The translations under genes were made by a program, and so were the position numbers. The notes beneath the pieces are model-generated. The model was not told the origin of the DNA. It saw only the letters and a list, made by a program, of their open reading frames with translations, and made no database searches. DNA of 43,990 nucleotides from Candidatus Nomurabacteria bacterium RIFCSPHIGHO2_12_FULL_42_19 (GTDB lineage Bacteria; Patescibacteriota; Minisyncoccia; Phycocordibacterales; UBA9973), in contig MFUM01000010.1 of the NCBI GenBank assembly GCA_001786955.1, forward strand, positions 1-43,990, written 5' to 3'. Below, in pieces: positions 33,046 to 40,512 of the stretch. Position 1 is the stretch's first letter; each line of letters begins with the position of its first letter.

Positions 33046-34119
33046 ATGCTTGAAAAGAGTGATACCGCTTCTATCTCCATATCCACCGGCACGATGGTCC
33101 GGGCTGTCCTGGTCGTCCTTTGCGTGTTTTTGGTTTGGTTTTTGCGGGATTTGGTTTTGGTGGTTTTAACTTCAATCGTGATTGCTTCTTTTATGGAGTC
33201 ATCCGTCCCTCATTTCCAAAAAATAGGAATTGGCAGGATTTTGGGCATTGTAATCCTGTATGTCGTATCTCTTCTTACTTTGGCCGGATTATTCTATCTT
33301 TTTGCACCGCTTTTAATAACAGAAATTTATAATTTTTCCACATTTATCTCATCTTATATTCCGAATGTCTCTTTCCTGAATTATTTCCAAAACGAAGCAT
33401 TTTCCGGCGCCAAAGATATAGTCGGCGCTCTTTCCGGCAATTTTTCACTTACTTCTCTCTTATCCGTATCAAAAGCTTTTGTTTTGAATCTTTCCGGGGG
33501 ATTTTTTGCAACGCTTTCTGTCGCTTTCGGAAGCATTTTCAATTTTGTATTAATCATTGTTATTTCTTTCTATTTTTCAATTCAGGAAAAAGGAATAGAA
33601 AATTTTCTTCATATTATTGTTCCCGTCCAGTATGATGACTACGCGGTGGATCTGTGGACGCGTTCAAGCCGGAAAATAGCTCTTTGGATGAGAGGGCAGG
33701 TGGTGCTGGGTATTGTCGTTGCGGTTCTCATTTACTTGATTCTTTCCCTTTTGGGAATAGAATATGCGCTTCTTCTGGCTATAATTGCCGGAATAATGGA
33801 AATGGTTCCTTATGGTATTTTAGTTGCCCTGATTCCGACTTTTGCTTTTTCTTATCTTTCCGACGGACTTTCAAGCGCCTTAATAGTTACCGGAGCCTAT
33901 ATTATTATCCATCAATTTGAAGTTTTCCTTTTTGCTCCGCTTATTATTAAAAAAATAGTGGGCCTCTCGCCGATTGTCATAATTCTCTCTGTTTTGATCG
34001 GTTATGAATTGGGTGGATTTTGGGGAGCGATCCTTTCCATCCCGATGGCTGTCATCATAATGGAATTTTTGAGCGATATTGAAAAAGATAAGATTTTAGC
34101 CAAAACAAGCAATAAATGA
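33046..34119 (+). CDS. AI-2E family transporter (PerM/UPF0118)
   Basis: 357 residues with about eight membrane segments. N-terminal helices (VRAVLVVLCVFLVWFLRDLVLVV) come first, followed by a soluble loop, then a C-terminal set including LLLAIIAGIMEMVPYGILVALIPTFAF and the family motif KKIVGLSPIVIILSVLIGYELGGFWGAILSIPMAV. Members are membrane exporters of varied and often unknown substrates; the AI-2 name should not be read as quorum sensing here. The stop overlaps the metG start (ATGA). Confidence 0.88.
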   Translation: MLEKSDTASISISTGTMVRAVLVVLCVFLVWFLRDLVLVVLTSIVIASFMESSVPHFQKIGIGRILGIVILYVVSLLTLAGLFYLFAPLLITEIYNFSTFISSYIPNVSFLNYFQNEAFSGAKDIVGALSGNFSLTSLLSVSKAFVLNLSGGFFATLSVAFGSIFNFVLIIVISFYFSIQEKGIENFLHIIVPVQYDDYAVDLWTRSSRKIALWMRGQVVLGIVVAVLIYLILSLLGIEYALLLAIIAGIMEMVPYGILVALIPTFAFSYLSDGLSSALIVTGAYIIIHQFEVFLFAPLIIKKIVGLSPIVIILSVLIGYELGGFWGAILSIPMAVIIMEFLSDIEKDKILAKTSNK

Positions 34120-35588
34120 CGAGCAAAGAAAAAAAACCTTTTTACATTACAACCACTATTCCCTATGTGAATGCCGATCCCCATATCGGCTTTGCTTTAG
34201 AATTGGTGCAAACGGATGCAATTGCCCGATATCAGCGTCTCTCGGGAAAAGATGTTTTTTTTAGCACCGGGACCGATGAATATGGCCAAAAAATTTTGGA
34301 AGCGAGTCAAAAAGAAGGGAAAGATGCGCAGGAATACGTGGATCATTACGCCGCAGAGTTTAAAAAATTAAAAAATGCATTAGGAATTTCCAATGATACA
34401 TTTGTACGTACGACGAGTGAACACCATAAAAAAGCCGCGCAAGAAATGTGGAGGCGTTGTGGTGCCAAAGGTGATATTTACAAAAAATCATACACAGGAA
34501 ATTATTGCGTCGGTTGCGAGTCTTTTAAGACCGAAAAAGATCTAAATGCAGGTAGGCGGTGTTTCTTGCATCCGAATTTAGAAATCTCTATTTTGCAGGA
34601 AGAAAATTATTTTTTCCGATTCAGTAAATATCAAAATAAACTTTTGGAATATCTTTCAAGGCCGGATGTCATTCTGCCTGATTGGCGGAAAGAAGAAGCG
34701 ATAGCTTTTGTGAAAAGCGGGCTCGAAGACTTTAGCATTTCGCGCGAGAAAAAAAGGCTTGGTTGGGGAGTGCCGGTTCCGGATGATGCAGATCAAGTGA
34801 TATATGTGTGGTTTGATGCGCTGACCAATTATATTTCCACTCTTGGCTGGCCCGCCGACGCTAAAGCTTTGGCGGGCAAGCCGGAAGAAAATTTATTTGA
34901 AAAATTCTGGCAGAAGGGAGAAGTTGTTCAAATGGCCGGAAAAGATCAGGTTCGATTCCAATCCATAATGTGGCAGGCGATGCTCATGTCCGCGGACATA
35001 AAAAATACGGACAAGGTCGTTTATCATGGATTTATAACTTCTGGAGGGCAAAAAATGAGCAAGTCTCTCGGAAATGTGATTAATCCTCTTGATTTAGCAA
35101 AAGAATACGGCACCGAAGCTGTGCGCTATTTTCTTTTGCGCCACGTCCATCCGTTTGAAGACAGCGATGTGACGCCTGAAAATATAAAAGAAGCATATAA
35201 TGCCAATCTTGCAAATGGACTGGGCAACCTGGCTTCACGCATTTTAACTCTTTCGGAAAAATATTTAGATAAGTGTCCAGAAATTCCTGAAAAATCCGAT
35301 TTCACGGAATATTTTGAATTTTTTGAAAAATTTGATATCAAACAGGCTGCAGATTATGTTTGGAATGAAATAGGGGAATTAGATAAATTTATTCAAAAGA
35401 CAGAACCGTTTAAGGTGGTAAAAATAGACGAAAAAAAAGGCAAAGAATTAATTTCCAGCACGGTTCTTCATTTATACCGAATCGCCAGAATGCTTAATCC
35501 GATTATGCCGGAAACAAATATTATGCTCAAAAAATTAATCAAAGAAAACAAGAAGCCGGAGAAGCCGTTATTTTTAAGAAAAGATTAG
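34116..35588 (+). CDS. metG: Methionyl-tRNA synthetase
   Basis: 490-residue class I enzyme charging initiator and elongator tRNA-Met. The catalytic domain has PYVNADPHIGFALELVQ (HIGF where HIGH is usual), FFSTGTDEYGQKI, a Cys-containing connective region (NYCVGCESF), VIYVWFDALTNYISTLGWP and GQKMSKSLGNVINP. The anticodon-binding helices follow. After LGWP lies ADAKALAGKPE, about ten residues beyond the usual spacing, encoded by a GC palindrome (34850-34877). There is no C-terminal dimerisation domain. It overlaps the transporter gene by four bases. Confidence 0.94.
   Translation: MTSKEKKPFYITTTIPYVNADPHIGFALELVQTDAIARYQRLSGKDVFFSTGTDEYGQKILEASQKEGKDAQEYVDHYAAEFKKLKNALGISNDTFVRTTSEHHKKAAQEMWRRCGAKGDIYKKSYTGNYCVGCESFKTEKDLNAGRRCFLHPNLEISILQEENYFFRFSKYQNKLLEYLSRPDVILPDWRKEEAIAFVKSGLEDFSISREKKRLGWGVPVPDDADQVIYVWFDALTNYISTLGWPADAKALAGKPEENLFEKFWQKGEVVQMAGKDQVRFQSIMWQAMLMSADIKNTDKVVYHGFITSGGQKMSKSLGNVINPLDLAKEYGTEAVRYFLLRHVHPFEDSDVTPENIKEAYNANLANGLGNLASRILTLSEKYLDKCPEIPEKSDFTEYFEFFEKFDIKQAADYVWNEIGELDKFIQKTEPFKVVKIDEKKGKELISSTVLHLYRIARMLNPIMPETNIMLKKLIKENKKPEKPLFLRKD
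34850..34877. repeat. GC palindrome inserted in frame in metG
   Basis: GCCCGCC (34850-34856) and GGCGGGC (34871-34877) are perfect complements around GACGCTAAAGCTTT. The inserted codons read PADAKALAGK. Similar arms occur at 43845-43882 and, decayed, at 8472-8510. Confidence 0.75.
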
Positions 35589-35643
35589 ATACCCCCACCC
35601 TGCTCCTCCCCCTTACTAAGGGGGAGGAGAAAGGAGGGGGTCT
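35588..35643. repeat. C-rich palindromic repeat, CCCCTCC family, copy 2 (intergenic)
   Basis: A near-perfect hairpin: CTCCTCCCCCTTA and TAAGGGGGAGGAG are exact complements around one C. The outer parts are ACCCCCACC and GGAGGGGGT. It begins at the metG stop and fills the gap to tatD. Confidence 0.85.
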
Positions 35644-35653
35644 TGAGTTAATT

Positions 35654-36517
35654 ATGCAACCCAAATACATAGACATACACAGCCACGTTAATTTCAAAAC
35701 CTTTGACGAGGACCGGGATGAAGTCATAAAGCGCGCTCTGGAGAATGACACTTGGGTCATAAACGTCGGCACACAGATAGATACTTCCCGCAAAGCAGTA
35801 GAGATGGCAAATCAATATCCGGAAGGCGTATATGCGATTATCGGATTGCACCCAATTCACACCGGAGCGTCGTATCACGATGAAAAAGAACTGGGCGAAG
35901 GGGGAAAAGAATTTACCTCTCGCGGCGAGAATTTTGACAAAAATTCTTACCGGGAACTTTTAAAAAATCCGAAAGTGGTGGGCATAGGGGAATGTGGACT
36001 GGATTATTATCGATGCACCGAAGAATCCGTCGCAAAACAAAAAGCATCTTTTATCGAGCAGGTAGAACTTGCCAATGAAACGGGAAAACCCTTAATGCTC
36101 CACGTCAGAAATAATTATGAGGACAAAAATAGAGATGCATACGCTGATGCCGTGGAAATCCTAAGACAATATGCAAAAGTAAAAGGCGTTATTCATTTTT
36201 TTGAGGGTAGTTTGGAAAATGCAAAAAAATTCATCTCGCTTGGCTTTATGGTTTCTTTTACCGGCGCGATAACTTATCCTCCCAAAAAAAGCGGAAAAGG
36301 TTGTAATTATGAAGAGGTAATTAAAAATGTTCCGCTTGATATGATATTAAACGATATGGATTCTCCGTATATGGCTCCCGTACCGTACCGCGGCAAGAGA
36401 AATGAACCCGTTTATGTCCGAGAAGTCGTGAAAAGAATCGCCGAGATTAAAGATCTGCCTGAAGAAGAAGTAGCTCAGGCTATCGTTGCGAACGCCAAGC
36501 GAGTTTTTGGAATATAG
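35654..36517 (+). CDS. TatD-family metal-dependent hydrolase
   Basis: 287 residues, TIM-barrel amidohydrolase fold. The metal-site motifs are IDIHSHVNF, IGLHPIHT, GIGECGLDYY, LMLHVRN, VIHFFEGS and the Asp in DMDSPYMAPVPYRGKRNEP; the usual ETDSP is NDMDSP here. TatD proteins are 3'-5' DNA exonucleases linked to DNA repair or quality control; some also act on D-amino-acid-containing substrates. Length is slightly above the usual ~260. The gene is preceded by a palindromic repeat. Confidence 0.92.
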   Translation: MQPKYIDIHSHVNFKTFDEDRDEVIKRALENDTWVINVGTQIDTSRKAVEMANQYPEGVYAIIGLHPIHTGASYHDEKELGEGGKEFTSRGENFDKNSYRELLKNPKVVGIGECGLDYYRCTEESVAKQKASFIEQVELANETGKPLMLHVRNNYEDKNRDAYADAVEILRQYAKVKGVIHFFEGSLENAKKFISLGFMVSFTGAITYPPKKSGKGCNYEEVIKNVPLDMILNDMDSPYMAPVPYRGKRNEPVYVREVVKRIAEIKDLPEEEVAQAIVANAKRVFGI

Positions 36518-36544
36518 AATAGTGTTTACTTTTTAAAAGATTTT

Positions 36545-36553
36545 TGATAGTAT
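36545..36553 (+). promoter_or_regulatory. Extended -10 promoter of the rpsF-ssb-rpsR operon (leaderless)
   Basis: TGATAGTAT ends 7 bases before the ATG at 36561. The ATG at 36552 lies inside the box and so is unlikely to be the start. Confidence 0.55.
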
Positions 36554-36560
36554 GGAATTC

Positions 36561-37064
36561 ATGCCGGAAGAGGAAGTTAAAGACGAAAAAGAAATATCAG
36601 AAGACGCAAATTCCAAGGTTTATGAACTTGGCTATCTTTTAGTGCCTACTATTCCCGAAGAGGATGTGCCGGCTGTTTATGGCAATCTAAAAGAGCTTGT
36701 GTCGTCCTTGGGGGGCGTTGCCATTTCCGATGAAATGCCTAAAAAGATACCGCTTGCTTATGCCATGCTGAAAGTTGCAGCCAACGTGCGCGAGAAGTTT
36801 AACACGGCGTATTTTGGCTGGTCTAAATTTACGATGGACTCGGATAAAATTTTGGAATTAAAAAAGAAACTTGACCTTGACCCGAAACTTATCCGATTTT
36901 TGCTCTTAAAAACAGTCAAAGAAAATACTATTGCCGCAAAAAGATTCGTGCGCGGGGAAATGCACAAAAGGCCTGTAATGAGGAAAAATGGAGACAGTGG
37001 GGCAGTCGTTCCTATAAATAAAGAAGAAATTGATAAAGAAATAGACGCATTAATCGCAGTATAA
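36561..37064 (+). CDS. rpsF: 30S ribosomal protein S6
   Basis: 167 residues from the ATG at 36561 (MPEEEVKDEK). The S6 core (YELGYLLVPTIPEEDVPAVY, AYFGWSKFTM, DLDPKLIRFLLLKT) is flanked by an acidic N-terminal extension of ~20 residues and a C-terminal extension of ~40 (HKRPVMRKNGDSG...). Normal S6 is about 100 residues. S6 binds 16S rRNA together with S18. An ATG three codons upstream overlaps the promoter and is rejected. Followed by ssb and rpsR in the classical bacterial order. Confidence 0.92.
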   Translation: MPEEEVKDEKEISEDANSKVYELGYLLVPTIPEEDVPAVYGNLKELVSSLGGVAISDEMPKKIPLAYAMLKVAANVREKFNTAYFGWSKFTMDSDKILELKKKLDLDPKLIRFLLLKTVKENTIAAKRFVRGEMHKRPVMRKNGDSGAVVPINKEEIDKEIDALIAV

Positions 37065-37093
37065 TTATTAGTTAACTAGGTGTTAGTACTAGT

Positions 37094-37122
37094 TTCTAGA
37101 ACCTAGAAGCTAGAACCTAATC
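37094..37122. repeat. TAGAACC heptamer repeat before ssb
   Basis: Three diverged units of TAGAACC, ending in AACCTAATC, between rpsF and ssb. The same units occur in reverse orientation at 42855-42881 upstream of ftsK. Confidence 0.7.
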
Positions 37123-37127
37123 AAAAT

Positions 37128-37574
37128 ATGTATTTAAACAAGGCAATATTAATAGGAAACCTTACCCGCGACCCGGAACTTCGTTCGCTTCCCTCGGGAG
37201 TTAAAGTTTGCTCGTTTTCTTTGGCGACCAATCGCGTCTGGAAGGACAAAAACGGCGTGCGTCAGGAGTCAGCTGATTATCACAATGTCGTGGTTTTCGG
37301 ACGCCAGGCGGAGACAGTCGCGCAGTATATGAAAAAAGGAAGCTCAATACTTGTTGAAGGCAGAATGCAGACCAGAAGCTGGGATGACAAGACCAGCGGG
37401 GAGAAAAAATATCGCACCGAAATAGTTGCCGACCGCACGCAATTTGGCTCGAAGGGGGGAGGAGCGGGGTCAAGTGCCGGAGCATCCGGTGCCGTTTCCA
37501 AATCTTCCGCTGAAGAGGTTGATTCCATAGAATATCCGGAAGAAGACATTAATCCTGAAGATATCCCATTTTAA
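37128..37574 (+). CDS. ssb: Single-stranded DNA-binding protein
   Basis: 148 residues. The OB-fold reads MYLNKAILIGNLTRDPELR, VCSFSLATNRVWKD, YHNVVVFGRQAETVAQYMKKGS and LVEGRMQTRSW. A flexible Gly/Ala/Ser-rich linker is followed by the acidic tip ending in EDINPEDIPF, the site that recruits RecO, RecJ and other partners in known systems. It sits between rpsF and rpsR, the usual operon position. Coats ssDNA in replication, repair and, here presumably, DNA uptake. Confidence 0.96.
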   Translation: MYLNKAILIGNLTRDPELRSLPSGVKVCSFSLATNRVWKDKNGVRQESADYHNVVVFGRQAETVAQYMKKGSSILVEGRMQTRSWDDKTSGEKKYRTEIVADRTQFGSKGGGAGSSAGASGAVSKSSAEEVDSIEYPEEDINPEDIPF

Positions 37575-37577
37575 TTT

Positions 37578-37778
37578 ATGAAACAAGATTATTTTTCAGC
37601 CAATAATATAAAATATATAGACTACAAGGATATTGAAATCTTGAAGAGATTTCTAAATCCCAGCGGAAAAATTATGAGTCACAAACGCACCGGCGTAACT
37701 TCCAAAAATCAGCGCGCTCTGGCAAATGCCATCAAACACGCGCGATTTCTGGGGCTACTTCCTTTCGTGGTTAAATAA
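37578..37778 (+). CDS. rpsR: 30S ribosomal protein S18
   Basis: 66 residues. The S18 signature is clear: IDYKDIEILKRFLNPSGKI, SHKRTGVTSKNQRALANAI and KHARFLGLLPFV. Slightly shorter than typical S18 (~75). Binds the 30S platform together with S6. It starts three bases after ssb. Confidence 0.95.
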   Translation: MKQDYFSANNIKYIDYKDIEILKRFLNPSGKIMSHKRTGVTSKNQRALANAIKHARFLGLLPFVVK

Positions 37779-37811
37779 AAAGTTTTTTTTATTAATTTAA
37801 TTTATAAAATT

Positions 37812-38165
37812 ATGCCTAGTGATGCTATAAAAAGTATGGGGGGAGCGCCAGAGCAATTATCTGTAACGCTTCAACAAATTAATGGTATGGAGTTACATTA
37901 TGGTGATGCTGAGTTTGATAAACTTGCAAGGGTGTTACCTCCGACCAAAGAAGTTTCTGAGGATGCTTTTTTGCGAATAGCAAAAGGGTTAATAAAAGGG
38001 ACGCCTGCCGGACCAAATACATGGGGAGCCATGTTTCGCATATTAGACAGAGAATCTATACAAACCGGCCCTTATAAAGAATTATTTGGAAAAGCGATGC
38101 GAGAACTTGCTGCTAAGGCGGGTCATAAAATAGATGATTCATCTGAGTCACAGCCAGAAAAATAA
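37812..38165 (+). CDS. Hypothetical protein
   Basis: 117 residues, not recognised. Soluble, with no membrane segment or signal. Visible parts are MPSDAIKSMGGAPEQLSVTL at the start, FDKLARVLPPTKEVSED and AKGLIKGTPAGPNTWGAMFRIL in the middle, and a polar end. The upstream region is AT-rich (TTATAAAATT right before the ATG). The 33-base gap after rpsR and an unrelated product suggest it is a separate gene or a tail of the operon. It is convergent with efp. Confidence 0.6.
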   Translation: MPSDAIKSMGGAPEQLSVTLQQINGMELHYGDAEFDKLARVLPPTKEVSEDAFLRIAKGLIKGTPAGPNTWGAMFRILDRESIQTGPYKELFGKAMRELAAKAGHKIDDSSESQPEK

Positions 38166-38224
38166 TTTCCTTTTTGTCTACATGTGTTCACTCTTCAGCC
38201 TGCTGGCCTCAGGATCTCGCGTAT

Positions 38225-38824
38225 CTAAACCCGTTCCACATATTCTCCCGTTTCGGTATTTACACTGATAGTGTCTCCATCTTTTATAAACATCGGAGCG
38301 TTCAAAGTTGCGCCGTTTTCCAAAGTAATGACTTTATTTCCGCTCTTGGAGGTGTCTCCGCGGACAGCCGGCGGAGCTTCTTTTACTTTAAAATTCATTT
38401 TTATTGGCAGAGAAAGTTTTATAACTTTTCCTAGTCCTGAGTCTGTCGAAGGATCTTCTCCGTCATCCCAGACCAGGGCGGTGACATTTCCGTTTGGTTT
38501 TAAAAATTTTGCCGCGGTATCTATCAGTGCTTCATCGAGTTTAAATCTTTTAGCCTTGTCGGCTGGATCACAGAACCAAAATTCTCCCTTGTTGGCGTAT
38601 AAGAAAGTAACATCCCGCTTCATGATATCCGCTTCGTCCGCCGAATCCGCTACATGGAAAGTGGCGGGAAAAACTTTTCCCGATATTAAACTTCGCAGTT
38701 TTACCTGGTTTTGCGGCTTCCTCTGCTGGGTGCGGGCGACATGGGACTCCACCACTTCGCAGGGCTCGTCATCATATATTATTATTTTCTTCTCGCGGAT
38801 TTCGCTGTATTGAAGCTGGGACAT
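38225..38824 (-). CDS. efp: Elongation factor P, atypical tip
   Basis: 199 residues from the ATG at 38824 (MSQLQYSEI); the TTG at 38830 is not needed because an extended -10 box ends 7 bases before the ATG. Three domains: KOW-like N-terminal (IIIYDDEPCEVVESHVARTQQRKPQNQ), an OB domain, and an S1-like end with APPAVRGDTSKSGNKVITLENG and the final VNTETGEYVERV. The domain I tip usually reads PGKG or PGRG with a modified Lys/Arg; here it is TQQRKPQ. About ten extra residues, EDPSTDSGLG, interrupt the second domain and match a repeat-derived insertion. EF-P relieves stalling at polyproline. Confidence 0.9.
   Translation of the reverse strand: MSQLQYSEIREKKIIIYDDEPCEVVESHVARTQQRKPQNQVKLRSLISGKVFPATFHVADSADEADIMKRDVTFLYANKGEFWFCDPADKAKRFKLDEALIDTAAKFLKPNGNVTALVWDDGEDPSTDSGLGKVIKLSLPIKMNFKVKEAPPAVRGDTSKSGNKVITLENGATLNAPMFIKDGDTISVNTETGEYVERV
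38433..38462. repeat. Repeat-like in-frame insertion in efp
   Basis: On the gene strand it reads GATCCTTCGACAGACTCAGG, in a spot where EF-P proteins go straight from an acidic turn to the next strand. The inserted residues are roughly EDPSTDSGLG. Sequences of the form TCCTTCGACA-n-CTCAGGA are common as dispersed repeats in metagenomic genomes, from general knowledge; no second copy is in this window. Confidence 0.5.
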
Positions 38825-38831
38825 GGGCAAT

Positions 38832-38840
38832 ATGCTATCA
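38832..38840 (-). promoter_or_regulatory. Extended -10 promoter of efp (leaderless)
   Basis: Minus-strand TGATAGCAT ends 7 bases before the ATG at 38824. Confidence 0.5.
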
Positions 38841-38873
38841 GATTAATTAATAAAATCAATTTTTTTTAAAAAA

Positions 38874-38966
38874 AATTAAAAGATTTTAGAGGCTACGGAG
38901 CGCGGCGGCGCGAGTCTTGAGAAATTTCTTAGCAAAGAAATATTCGTGCTCTAAAATTTTATAATT
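38874..38966 (+). repeat. Three-stem structured dispersed element, copy 2
   Basis: The core 38883-38957 matches 14320-14394 at 72 of 75 positions. The outer stem extends with different flanking bases (38874-38882 with 38958-38966, one mismatch). Two differences turn GCGT/ACGC into GCGC/GCGC, and the third turns an A-U into a G-U pair. It lies between recA and efp and has the + orientation, opposite to both genes. Confidence 0.75.
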
Positions 38967-38982
38967 CTTTTCTGAAATCAGA

Positions 38983-40047
38983 TTACGTTTCCTCTGCAAA
39001 TTTCTTTTTTATTTCTTTTAAAATCTGGTCGGAGATTTTTTTATTTTCTTTCAGGAAGGTCCGGGTAGAATCATATCCCACTCCCAGCTTGATTTTTTCT
39101 CCTTTCTCCTCATCCTTAGGAAGGGGGAGGCTAGGTGGGGGTATGAAAAAATACGAATTGCCGCTTTTTTCTATTATTTTAAATTTTTCCCCGAGCGCCA
39201 TAATCTCGCCTTCTTTGGAAATGCCTTCATTGTAAATGATATCAAATTCCGTCTGCTTGAAAGGGGCAGCGACTTTATTTTTTACTACTTTTACCCGCGT
39301 GCGGCTGCCGACAATTTCTTCTCCTTTTTTTATCTGGGCGATTTTACGGATATCCAGCCGGACGGAAGTGTAAAACTTCAGCGCTTTTCCTCCTGGAGTC
39401 GTTTCCGGATTGCCAAACATCACTCCAATTTGCATGCGGATTTGATTTATGAAAATAACAACGGTTTTAGAACGGGCGACAATCGCCGTAAGCTTGCGGA
39501 GCGCTTGGGACATCAGGCGCGCCTGTTTACCGACATGATACGCTCCCATATCGCCTTCAATCTCGTCTTTGGGCGTGAGCGCGGCGACAGAATCCACGAC
39601 GACAACATCAATTTTTCCCGTTCGCACCAGGCTCTCCACGATTTCCAGCGCCTGTTCGCCGTTGTCCGGCTGGGAAATAAGCAGGTCATTTATATTTACT
39701 CCGAGTTTCTTCGTGTAATCAGGGTCCATCGCGTGTTCGGCGTCTATATATGCGCAGACCCCGCCCTTTTTTTGCGCTTCCGCCACAATATGCAGGGACA
39801 AAGTCGTCTTGCCGGATGATTCCGGTCCGAATATTTCAATAATTCTCCCGCGCGGAATTCCGCCGACGCCGAGCGCCATATCAAGCCCGATAGAACCGGT
39901 CGGAATGACATTAATATCCACTTTCGGGGAATTACCGAATTTCATTATTGAACCCTCCCCGAATTTTGTCTGGATAGCTTTCAATGTGTCTTCCAGCACC
40001 GCCATTCCTACGGTCTTGTCTTCTTTTTTTTCTTTTTTCTTTAACAT
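38983..40047 (-). CDS. recA: Recombinase RecA
   Basis: 354 residues; binds ssDNA, drives strand exchange and triggers SOS-type cleavage. Walker A is [10 protein letters not shown], and [34 protein letters not shown] and [24 protein letters not shown] (loops L1/L2) are all intact. In the C-terminal domain, [14 protein letters not shown] (residues ~303-316) interrupts the usual strand-turn before [16 protein letters not shown]; this segment is encoded by a CCCCTCC-family repeat. The final part is a normal Lys/Glu-rich end. A 5' leader of more than 30 bases is suggested by the dispersed element at 40084. Confidence 0.95.
   Translation of the reverse strand: MLKKKEKKEDKTVGMAVLEDTLKAIQTKFGEGSIMKFGNSPKVDINVIPTGSIGLDMALGVGGIPRGRIIEIFGPESSGKTTLSLHIVAEAQKKGGVCAYIDAEHAMDPDYTKKLGVNINDLLISQPDNGEQALEIVESLVRTGKIDVVVVDSVAALTPKDEIEGDMGAYHVGKQARLMSQALRKLTAIVARSKTVVIFINQIRMQIGVMFGNPETTPGGKALKFYTSVRLDIRKIAQIKKGEEIVGSRTRVKVVKNKVAAPFKQTEFDIIYNEGISKEGEIMALGEKFKIIEKSGNSYFFIPPPSLPLPKDEEKGEKIKLGVGYDSTRTFLKENKKISDQILKEIKKKFAEET
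39098..39142. repeat. C-rich palindromic repeat, CCCCTCC family, copy 3 (in frame in recA)
   Basis: Gene-strand arms CCCCCACCTAGCCTCCCCC and GGATGAGGAGAAAGGAG; it encodes [14 protein letters not shown] in the RecA C-terminal domain without breaking the frame. Confidence 0.75.
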
Positions 40048-40083
40048 AAATAATTCTTCTTTTTTAATAATATTGCAGTTTTA

Positions 40084-40132
40084 CTTTTTCGAGCTGGTCT
40101 GGGGATTTTTTCCGAGGACCCGAGAAAAAAAA
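40084..40132. repeat. Dispersed T/A-flanked palindromic element, copy B
   Basis: CTTTTTCGAGCTGGTCTGG ... CCGAGGACCCGAGAAAAA, with a loop of only a few bases. It sits 37 bases upstream of the recA start, like copies A (HIT gene) and C (40510). Confidence 0.65.
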
Positions 40133-40142
40133 GCCCGCAATC

Positions 40143-40496
40143 TTAATTTTTCACATACATTAATTTATAATTTTTTTCATCTATATATCCGAATTTATCT
40201 TGCGCTTTGATATTGATTATATTATACCCCGGCAAGAGCGCAATTGTCTCGTTGAAATCGCCTTGCTGGTCTATTGAAATTTCCCGGCCGTTCAAGGTTA
40301 AATTTATAGCATTTTTTGCATTGCCTGTCACTTTCATAATGTTTTCCGCAACCGTGGCGCCGTCTGCCAGGTTTACATTTTTTATCCGGACCCCGAAAAT
40401 CAAATCTTCCGAGCGGTAAAAAGCATAAATAACAATCAAAATAAAAAAAAGACATAGGCCAATCCATTGTAGTATTTTTTTCGCATTTGAATTCAT
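40143..40496 (-). CDS. Small membrane-anchored beta-sandwich protein
   Basis: 117 residues. An N-terminal membrane helix (WIGLCLFFILIVIYAFY, ~11-27) is followed by one Ig-like domain: ATVAENIMKVTGNAKNAINL, LNGREISIDQQGDFNETI, LLPGYNIINIKAQDKFG. This pattern (GxA...LxxNGxxI...F...LxxGxNxIxIxAxDxxG) matches the glucodextranase B-like/bacterial Ig fold common in CPR surface proteins. It is probably extracellular and tethered. It lies between ftsK and recA, each gap holding a dispersed palindrome. Function unknown. Confidence 0.7.
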   Translation of the reverse strand: MNSNAKKILQWIGLCLFFILIVIYAFYRSEDLIFGVRIKNVNLADGATVAENIMKVTGNAKNAINLTLNGREISIDQQGDFNETIALLPGYNIINIKAQDKFGYIDEKNYKLMYVKN

Positions 40497-40503
40497 CTTG
40501 ATT

Positions 40504-40512
40504 TTTTAAGCA
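40504..40512 (-). promoter_or_regulatory. Extended -10-like box of the small membrane protein gene
   Basis: Minus-strand TGCTTAAAA ends 7 bases before the ATG at 40496. The hexamer TTAAAA is a weak -10 match. Confidence 0.35.

Noticed and set aside
38174-38813. Plus-strand open frames over efp
   Set aside because: They have no recognised motif; the minus strand encodes a clear three-domain EF-P.
38837-38985. 9-bp direct repeat ATCAGATTA on both sides of the structured element, as a target-site duplication
   Set aside because: The left copy lies about 30 bases from the element end, and copy 1 of the element has no such flanks. Also the right copy is part of the recA stop.
39430-40210. Plus-strand open frames over recA
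   Set aside because: Shadows of a highly conserved gene on the opposite strand.
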